Shown: piece after piece, positions 55,321-64,000 of the stretch | Position numbering within the stretch: position 1 is the first letter of the stretch | Layout: the number at the start of each line of letters is the position of its first letter | Source: Symsagittifera roscoffensis | Taxonomy: Eukaryota; Xenacoelomorpha; Acoela; Convolutidae | NCBI RefSeq assembly: GCF_963678635.1 | Contig: NC_087071.1 | Span: forward strand, 29,309,641-29,373,640 | Direction of reading: 5' to 3' | Length of the DNA: 64,000 nucleotides | The notes under the pieces: model-generated | What the model was told of the DNA's origin: nothing | The model's database searches: none | Seen by the model: only the letters and a program-made list of their open reading frames with translations | Program-made: the position numbers and the translations under genes

Positions 55321-58300
55321 AATACTGTTTTTGAATTTTTTGGTGGAAATGCATTTTAATAGCATATTTTTGAAAAAAAAAACAAAAACAAAAAAATCCA
55401 AATAATGAAAAATCAGAAATTAAATTTTTGTTGTTATCACGGTATAAAAACATGGAGATTGAGCAATTTTTTGGCGATTAATTTTTTTTTTATGGATGAA
55501 GTTCTCAGAAATCTTAAGAGAAGTTTTCAGGTAGGGGAATTTTTGTATCATGGTCAACTCGCATATTTTTGTAATTTGCGTCAATGATTTAATTTTTTCA
55601 ATTCCTTTATTGTGCTTCCAATTCAAAATGCAATCTGCTTCATGCTCGTGCTGTTATTTACTTGGGTGTTACTTTTCCTTTTTTAGCTTTAAAAAAACTC
55701 AAAAATGTCTCTCCAAATGTTTTGGCCTAGAACTTGATGAGAGAGCATATTTCTAATTAAAAGAATTTTTGTGGTAAAGTTTTCATAGTTACTTTATTGC
55801 TGACTTCGTGAAAGTTTTGTTCATATGGCAGATAAATAATTATCAATTATAGGTAAAGGGTTAAGAGCGGGTTAAAAGGGTATTAGAGGGTTCAGCGAGA
55901 TTCGAATAAACTTGATTCTCATTTCTCAATCTTTCAGAACCTCTACTGCAGCTGCGATAAATATTATTAACTAAGATTCTTAGAAAATTTTCAAAGGAGA
56001 CGTGGATGTTAAGTTTTTCGTATCATTCAGAAAAATTTTGAATTCTAAATCTTCAAATAGCCATAAATTTTGTGTAATTTGTTTTGTTCATTAAACTTTA
56101 ACAAAATTACGCTATCGCGGCTTTTTCCTCTTCCTCCCCACCTCACACGAGCATACAATTTATAGTCTTACAATGAACGAGTGGTTTTGCAATATGTTTG
56201 TCATGGCTTAATTAGTCTACATGTCAATTTTTTCGACAATCGGACTATGTGAGCAGTAGTTTTATTTATAAAACTTTGCAGGTTGCAGGGAAAAGAAAAA
56301 AAGCCGCCATCGCCAGCTCTGGGCTGATTTAAAGACCACCCATTGATAAAACTTGCTTTTTGACTGAGTCTGAATGGATTATAATTAATTTTAATTTTGA
56401 CAAAAACAATGGATTAAAAACCAATTTTTGTTCAACTTTGTTGTCTCAATGCGATAGGGGAAACGATCAATTTTGAGATTATATCATATTTTTTGCCCAC
56501 AAATTGTTTTCAATTTTTATTTGAGCTTCGAAATAACACGAAATTATTTGATGGCAAACTTGATCGCTCAAAATTTTTTCAGCGGGACAAAAGAGTTTCG
56601 TTTTCCAATATATCAGTCTGAGAGAAAAACACAACGAATCAAAATTGGTCAGAGAAAAGATTTGCTCAGCTTCCATTTACTCACACCTTCGCAACATAGG
56701 AAACAGAATTTTTATCCGCAAAAACTGCTAAACTCGGCTGAAATTTTCCAAAAGTAGAAACTCAAATGTAGTGACCGTCTTTCAAAAAAAATGATCCAAA
56801 AAGATTGACTGCGGGTTCTTCTAGGTGGGCAGGGTGAATCAAAGGCAAACTGGGCAAACGTTAGGAGGAGAGGTTAACAGAATCAAATCTGAGTAAAATT
56901 AGATTCAAAAGTCCAATAGGCCGTACACTCGACTTGCAAAATTTCCGCCAGACTTGTTTGATAATTGTAGAAATAAAGCTAAAAATTTGCACGACAGGAA
57001 CATTAAAAAAAGAAAACAGACAAAATTTAGTTTTAATTGATTTTAATTGAATTATAATTGTTTTCTAATTTGATAAAAACAATGGATATCAATCAATTCT
57101 GAGTGCATAATGGGAACTGAATTTTTTGATAAATTTTTCACAAAAATCATCAAAATGTGAATTTTTTCTTTTTTTATGAGATTCGTGGATTCTGAGCCTT
57201 CAATTACTCTGAGCCTTCTAGACAACGATTTTAAATTGGAATCCGAGAGCGTCTCTCATTCATCGTTTGTATGAATAATTTAATTTGTATTTCACAACAA
57301 TTCGAGATTCTTGTCTTCTTTTTTGGGTTAATCGGTCAGATAGTACAGATTAACCCAAAAAGATAGTATAGATAGTACAGTGGTAAATTAAATGGCCAAA
57401 AAGTCAGACACAGCAGCACGAGACCCAAATAAGTCCAAAAAGGTTTTATTTTCAATTTTTAGAATTGATCGATTTGAAATCAATGAGGCATGCCGTTCCT
57501 AAAATGAATCGTTTTTTTTTGTTGGTTCTTGAAAAAAAGTTTTCTGTTCATCTATCAGCTTGATAGGGATGTTGAGCAAATCAGATCCGCATCTCAGAAT
57601 GAATAATGGAAGGCCAGCATGAAAATTGATCGGGTCGAAATTCTCGAAAACTGAATACAGGTTGATCCTTTTTCGCTAAGTGAACGTTTTTGGTCGGTTT
57701 CATCGAAATCATCGAACACACTTTTGGTATACTCATCGGGCTGTTGAAATGGTCGGAACTTCGACTTCGGTATTTAGGCATTATGTTTGCTGGTTTGTGC
57801 TTGAACTTACTTGGATTAGGTTAGGTAAGTTCCCGAGTCGCGGCATCGAAATATTTTATTCTTTAAAATTCAATTGAAACAGTTAACAGAATTTGATAGT
57901 TTACAATAATTTTCATAATAACTTTCATTGCAAACCGAACCTATTTTTCTGTTCGAATAGTCTCGTCAGCATTTGCTTAAGGCTTCATGCTACATTGAAA
58001 CTTCCTAACCCCATTGGAGATAGAACTTTCGAGCTAGGGGTCGTCAACCCGTGTCGTATTTGCTGTAGTATAGCGGCCTTGTAATTTATTTTGTACTTTT
58101 TTGTTCTAGCCATGTATACCAGCTTCTGTTCTTTTTAACATAATTTTCTAAACATTTCAAGTTTTCTCAAGTTGCAGATAATTGTTTTTAATTGTAAATA
58201 CCTGTAAATGGTCGATAAACAATATCTCCAGATCGTCTTCAAAAAATTTTATGAAATCAGTTTTTATTTTATGAAATCAGAATCAAGGATTATTTTATTT

Positions 58301-58580
58301 CTTTGAATTGTCACTAATGCTTCACAATTAATTTATCAAGGAATTTACATAAGAGCAATATAATATTGCGAAAACCAAAACGAATCATGCAAGCATGAAT
58401 TGCAATCAATAACAATCGGCTTTTTAGATAAAAATATCTTTTATTTGGTTAAAAAAACTTCTTTGAAATTATTTAACAATTGATTAAATAAAATGCGCGT
58501 GAAACATGTTATTACCTAAATGCAGTCAGTATAAACTGTCGATGGTTCTTCTAAGACGTAAGGTACGACAAAAAAATCTA
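55321..58580. other. repeat-derived DNA, no gene seen
   Basis: 55390-55640 repeats 49250-49490. 56160-56330 resembles 26200-26330 (TTAATTAGTCTGTATGTCAATTTT-type text). 56810-57080 is similar to the reverse complement of 21720-21980. 57300-58580 shows nothing recognisable; the short ORFs there lack motifs. Confidence 0.45.
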
Positions 58581-58582
58581 CA

Positions 58583-58800
58583 GTAGTATAGATATACGAC
58601 ACTGGGATCGGAAGGGGGGGGGGGTGATCCCTACAGGGATTATTGGGTATAGATTATACCTAATGATCCCTATGTAAATATTTATACCTAATGATCCCCA
58701 TGTAAAACCTTTATACCTAAGGATCCTTTTGTATCATTTTTATAGCTAAAGATCCCTCAAAAAATTTTTCACACAAAATTTCCAAAAAAATTTTTTTTTT
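58583..58800. mobile_element. left end of a second Polinton, cut by the gap
   Basis: GTAGTATA..ACGACACTGGGATCGG followed by a G-run and TAATGATCCCTATGT repeats matches the left terminal repeat at 32405. The match stops near 58755, and the sequence enters the N run at 58801. The preceding six bases are TCTACA, the candidate target duplication; the other end is not in the assembled sequence. Confidence 0.85.
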
Positions 58801-59000
58801 NNNNNNNNNNNNNNNNNNNNNNNNNNNNNNNNNNNNNNNNNNNNNNNNNNNNNNNNNNNNNNNNNNNNNNNNNNNNNNNNNNNNNNNNNNNNNNNNNNNN
58901 NNNNNNNNNNNNNNNNNNNNNNNNNNNNNNNNNNNNNNNNNNNNNNNNNNNNNNNNNNNNNNNNNNNNNNNNNNNNNNNNNNNNNNNNNNNNNNNNNNNN
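58801..59000. other. assembly gap (200 N)
   Basis: Exactly 200 N, the form of a placeholder gap of unknown size. ORFs that run through it are artefacts. Confidence 0.99.
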
Positions 59001-59015
59001 AAAAGAAAGAACGAC

Positions 59016-59099
59016 ATGAGTGGAACAACCTCTGCTACACTTGGAGCCTATGTGAAAGACGTTGCAGTGCCTTTAGCGTTTTGGGCTGCTTCTTTGTGA
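59016..59099 (+). CDS. possible small ORF or exon end after the gap
   Basis: ATG at 59016 opens 27 codons to a TGA at 59097. The peptide (start MSGTTSATLGAYVKDVAVPL) is less AT-biased than its surroundings and ends in a hydrophobic FWAASL. The frame is also open back to the gap edge, so this may be the last part of an exon or ORF hidden by the gap, or of the second Polinton. A GTGAGT donor-like site follows at 59101. Family not recognised. Confidence 0.25.
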   Translation: MSGTTSATLGAYVKDVAVPLAFWAASL

Positions 59100-59109
59100 C
59101 AGTGAGTCA

Positions 59110-60156
59110 GAGATTTTTTAATCTAGTTTCATAATTTTTTTGTATTTATTGGAAATTTCAAACATGCAATACTTTTCAAATTCATGATAAAATAAGAAAA
59201 AGCCAAACAATACAATGAGCATTTTAGGCTTTGCAAAAATATCTAAAATTTGCATTTTTTTATTCATTAAAAATAGTTCAAAGTACATAAAGAACAGAGA
59301 AACCAAAAACTAGTTTTTCTAGAAAAAAGCTTATTTTGCAAAACGGCTCAAAATGATTTTTTCTAGAAAGATAGCTTATTTTGCAAAACGGCTCAAAGTG
59401 ATTTTTGCTAGAATTACTTGACAAATCCGCAATCAAAGTTAGAATGAATAGAGTTAAAGTATAATTTAACTATTGTTACACTCTAAACAGACAAAATTAC
59501 ATGATACAAACTTCTGTACACACACACAAAAAAATCAACTTAAAATTTATGCTCAAACACGAACACACACACAAGCGCTCTCAAATGCAAACTTTCAGAG
59601 CTATACTTTACATCCTCCTAGATTCATATACTTTTCAAGTTTTTTTTTGAGCATAAAAGAAGAAATACCATTAAAAAACACACAATCAACAATCTAATTA
59701 CCCTAAACAAACGAAAACACGGACAAAGCGTACAGAAAAACAAACTCAGAACAATTATGCAAAGATATACACAGCTAAATAAAAGTAAGTTTAAGTACTT
59801 GCTACAAGGGTTGTTCATGTAAAATATCTTGTGATATACTCTTAATGATTTCTGCCGTATGCTTTAAAAGAGTTTTTTATGCTTGTAATTCTAGCGGTAT
59901 ATGGTAAATGAGCGTCCAAAAAGGTTTGTTTGAACATATAATTGAATGAAAATTTACACAGAAGAATAATTAAGCTTACATAGAATTACAACTAAATAAG
60001 CAAACACTCAGTAATAACAAACACACATACATACACATACGCACATTACATACTTCAAACACATGACTACATAGATATACCTTAACAAGTACTTACATGC
60101 AAATCTAAATACTTATATGTTAACAAGTACTTACAAACAAAATAATTATCTGGAGT
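59110..60156. other. CA-rich, gene-free DNA
   Basis: Includes a two-copy repeat of about 53 bp at 59320-59410 (CTAGAAA..AGCTTATTTTGCAAAACGGCTCAAA) and CA/CATA-rich stretches (59515-59580, 60001-60065). No gene recognised. Confidence 0.5.
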
Positions 60157-61482
60157 GGGTTGTTCATTTACAGTTTTCTAGAGAAGTTTTCAAAGTTTTT
60201 CCTAGACAAACCACCAAAGAAAAAACTAAATTGAATTTGAGTTCTAATCATATCTATAATTATGATAATAATTTGCATGTTGGTGCTTAAGCGAATAACA
60301 AAATACAACCATGAGAGTTTAGAAAAAACTGTTTAGTACTTTTCAAAACTATTTAAGCACATGCAAACACACAAACATACATACAAACGTAACCCAATAA
60401 ATGAGAATACAATGTGTCTGATACAAAATTGGTGCTGAAATAACATTTAGTGGAACCATGCGTCTTCCAGACAAAAGTGACAAAAATACTTTAGAAAAGT
60501 TTAGTTAGATTTCCAGTTACAATTACATGTCGCCCAACTAGTTATTTAACGACATGTGATAAGAAAGCAAACAGAAAAAACGTACAAGAAAGCATTTAAA
60601 ACACCCATAGACAATGCATACAAACAAAATTTCACATTTCTCTACATACATGAAAAAAACTGGTTCTCATAATAAAAAGAAAAAAACTTTTCACAACATT
60701 GAAGACCACTAGTACAATGACTTTGAATAAAATTAGACTTGTGGTTATGGTTTTGCGTCTAAAATTGTTTCTGTGACCACATTCATACATCAAAAATTGC
60801 ATATAGACATGCAACTTTACAATTATTAACACAATCATGTATAAATTTAATATAAGAACAAACGCACACAAATTTGTACTGACAAGCATACAACAAACAT
60901 TTTAGCTTATCTAGAGTATCTGGTAAAGTATTTTAGATTTTTCTTAAAAAATTAATAGCAAACGTTGTTTTTTTCATCGAAATTGAGTTTAAGTTTCAAT
61001 CAGTTACATTCATGTATGTGAACTACTTCGAAACACAGGTAAAAGAGTACCCAATCATTAAAAAAAATTCTACTTAGTTTTTATATAGATGTCTCCATAC
61101 ATACGTACATAGTTTTGGATAAAATAAAAAATCTATAGACAAATAGAAAATCATAAAATAAAATTTGTACCTAACTACATGCATACTTTTAATGCATACA
61201 CACCTAAAATACATCATACATACATCAATCCACATATATGCATGCAATTTACACGTCATTATGTCCAGATATAAACACCAACATACAGACCTTATGTGAA
61301 TGAAAGCATACTTGTATATCAACCATGAATCATGTATATCTTCCACACTTATAATCAAACAATCATATATGCGAACATACATAGATCAGTACATATCTAC
61401 AAATTACATGTGTATACAATTTAATCGCCCAAAAAGTTGAACAAACTTTTTCGTGATATTAGTATCAGTGTATGGGGAGCTC

Positions 61483-61915
61483 TTTCTCTCTCTCTCTCTC
61501 TCTCTTCCTCCCTCTCTCCTTCTCTCTGTTTTCTTTTCTCTCTCTATCTGTCTTTATCTCTTTTCTCTCTGTGTCTATCTATATATCTATCTATCTATCT
61601 ATCTATCTATCCATATCTTTCTCATTCTTTCTCTCTCTGTCTCTCTCTGCGACTTTCTCCCTTTTTTGCGAAAAAATTACTGTGCGTATTAACTGAACTC
61701 GGTTTAATCCTACACAAAATAACATTTGGGGTTATTGCCAATAAGTCTCACCTTGTAATTAAATGGTATAAAGTTTCTTGAGATCTCTTTCTCTCTCTCT
61801 ATCTCTATTTCTCTCTCTCTCTTCCTCTCTACTCTTTCTCTATCTCTCCCACTCTCACTCGTTCTATCTAGTTATCTATGTATCTAGGTATCTATCTAAC
61901 TAGTTAGCTATCTCT
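61483..61915. repeat. (CT)n / (ATCT)n microsatellite cluster, first copy
   Basis: CT runs at 61483-61560, (TATC)n at 61575-61612, CT again at 61617-61650 and 61780-61860. The ORFs over it (Leu/Ser/Tyr/Ile repeats) are microsatellite artefacts. Confidence 0.95.
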
Positions 61916-63516
61916 GGAGAATTTCATGTATAATATGCATTACATGTATATGCCAGCTTTGGTAACGGCAAAACAAAAAAAAATCTTTACATGTATCAAC
62001 TGTAAAGAATTTGTTTTCATCCCACACAAATTTTTATATGGGGTTATTATCCTTGAAACTTCACCTTGGGATCAATTGGTATAAAGTTTTACACCAGGAA
62101 CTCTTGGAACAAAATAAATCACATAGAAACAGTTTCGTACAATACTTCAGATTAAGATCTCTTCCTCTCTCGACTTCTTTTTTTTCTCTGGGTTGTTCAT
62201 TTGCAGTTTCTAGAGAAGTTTTCAAAATTTTTCCTAGACAAACCACCAAAAAAAAACTAAATTGAATTTGAGTTCTAATCATATCTATAATTATGATAAT
62301 AATTTGCATGTTTGGTGCTTAAGCGAATAACAAAATACAACCATGAGAGTTTAGAAAAAAACTGTTTTAGTACTTTTCAAAACTATTTAAGCACATGCAA
62401 ACACACAAACATACATACAAACGTAACCCAATAAATGAGAATACAATGTGTCTGATACAAAATTGGTGCTGAAATAACATTTAGTGGAACCATGCGTCTT
62501 CCAGACAAAAGTGACAAAAATACTTTAGAAAAGTTTAGTTAGATTTCCAGTTACAATTACATGTCGCCAACTAGTTATTTAACGACATTGATAAGAAAGC
62601 AAACAGAAAAACGTACAAGAAAGCATTTAAAACACCCATAGACAATGCATACAAACAAAATTTCACATTTCTCTACATACATGGAAAAAAACTGGTTCTC
62701 ATAATAAAAAGAAAAAAACTTTTCACAACATTGAAGACCACTAGTACAATGACTTTGAAATAAAATTAGACTTGTGGTTATGGTTTTGCGTCTAAAATTG
62801 TTTCTGTGACCACATTCATACATCAAAAATTGCATATAGACATGCAACTTTACAATTATTAACACAATCATGTATAAATTTAAATATAAGAACAAACGCA
62901 CACAAAATTTGTACTGACAAGCATACAACAAACATTTTAGCTTATCTAGAGTATCTGGTAAAGTATTTTAGATTTTTCTTAAAAAATTAATAGCAAACGT
63001 TTTTTTTTCATCGAAATTGAGTTTAAGTTTCAATCAGTTACATTCATGTATGTGAACTACTTCGAAACACAGGTAAAAGAGTACCCAATCATTAAAAAAA
63101 ATTCTACTTAGTTTTTATATAGATGTCTCCATACATACGTACATAGTTTTGGATAAAATAAAAAATCTATAGACAAATAGAAAATCATAAAATAAAATTT
63201 GTACCTAACTACATGCATACTTTTAATGCATACACACCTAATATACATCATACATACATCAATCCACATATATGCATGCAATTTACACGTCATTATGTCC
63301 AGATATAAACACCAACATACAGACCTTATGTGAATGAAAGCATACTTGTATACCAACCATGAATCATGTATATCTTCCACACTTATAATCAAACAATCAT
63401 ATATGCGAAGATACATAGATCAGTACATATCTACAAATTACATGTGTATACAATTTAATCGCCCAAAAAGTTGAACAAACTTTTTCGTGATATTAGTTTC
63501 AGTGTATGGGGAGCTC

Positions 63517-63619
63517 TTTCTCTCTCTCTCTCTCTCTCTCTTCCTCCCTCTCTCCTTCTCTCTGTTTTCTTTTCTCTCTCTATCTCTCTTTATCTCTTTT
63601 CTCTCTGTGTCTATCTATA

Positions 63620-63695
<76 letters not shown>

Positions 63696-63950
63696 CATAT
63701 CTTTCTCATTCTTTCTCTCTCTGTCTCTCTCTGCGACTTTCTCCCTTTTTTTGCAAAAAAATTACTGTGCGTATTAACTGAACTCGGTTTAATCCTACAC
63801 AAAATAACATTTGGGGTTATTGCCAATAAGTCTTACCTTGTAATTAAATGGTATAAAGTTTCTTGAGATCTCTTTATCTCTCTATCTCTATTTCTCTCTC
63901 TCTCTTCCTCTCTACTCTTTCTCTATCTCTCCCACTCTCACTCGTTCTAT
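63517..63950. repeat. (CT)n / (ATCT)n microsatellite cluster, second copy
   Basis: Same cluster as 61483-61915, but the TATC run (about 63610-63695) is about 50 bp longer, showing slippage since the 2-kb duplication. Confidence 0.95.
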
Positions 63951-64000
63951 CTAGTTATCTATGTATCTAGGTATCTATCTAACTAGTTAGCTATCTCTGG

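Larger units (their letters stand above)
60157..64000. repeat. tandem duplication of about 2.03 kb
   Basis: 60157-62188 and 62189-64000 (the second is cut by the window end) align throughout ('tgggttgttcattt.cag' at both starts, 'gcccaaaaagttgaacaaac' at about 61427 and 63461). They differ mostly by single-base homopolymer indels and by microsatellite length. Confidence 0.92.

Noticed and set aside
58717-59028. ORFs through the N run
   Set aside because: They exist only because N codons were read as open.
61437-63866. Ser/Leu and Tyr/Ile repeat ORFs
   Set aside because: Translations of CT and ATCT microsatellites.

Overview
The window is AT-rich animal DNA: intron-bearing genes with GT/AG splice sites, very large introns, and dense repeats. 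Two host genes are recognisable. The first is INTS12 (Integrator complex subunit 12), in seven coding exons from 480 to 13465. The second is a rhodopsin-class GPCR in three exons from 17246 to 19078. The pairing of an Integrator subunit, a peptide-receptor-like GPCR and a Polinton points to a bilaterian invertebrate, but the sequence does not let me name the species. A run of exactly 200 N (58801-59000) is an assembly gap.

Layout. 1-13500: INTS12, whose 6.2 kb intron 2 and 4.0 kb intron 3 hold diverged tandem repeats (units of about 165 and 630 bp), a MITE-like element, a tRNA-like SINE, a homogeneous 26-bp minisatellite and a broken non-LTR retrotransposon. 13500-17200: more copies of the same repeats. 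17246-19078: the GPCR. 19100-32400: gene-poor repeat DNA with a large diverged inverted repeat, a 426-bp tandem duplication, a hAT-like MITE, a second LINE fragment, and a long hairpin around an (AT)n core.

32405-47568: one decayed Polinton/Maverick of about 15.2 kb, bounded by terminal inverted repeats and a 6-bp target-site duplication (AGGGAC/AGGCAC). Its left half is read leftwards (protein-primed DNA polymerase B, a C2H2 zinc-finger ORF, an unknown ORF). Its right half is read rightwards (two unknown ORFs, an A32/FtsK-type packaging ATPase, an unknown ORF, a retroviral-type integrase, a PX-like virion protein, a basic core-like protein, an F54H12.2-like capsid protein). Nearly every gene carries frameshifts, stops or deletions, so the copy is very probably dead.

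47569-58580: host repeats again. The right Polinton end has been tandemly duplicated together with its flank, and there are two copies of a 1.5-kb non-autonomous element with about 70-bp inverted ends. 58583-58800: the left end of a second Polinton, running into the gap. 59001-64000: DNA of different character (CA/TA/CT microsatellites) made largely of a 2.03-kb tandem duplication.

The most unusual observations are the Polinton with its reconstructable insertion history, a candidate spliceosomal intron inside its polymerase gene, iteron-like 36-bp repeats and palindromes in its ends, the near-perfect 26-bp minisatellite, and the change in sequence character across the gap.
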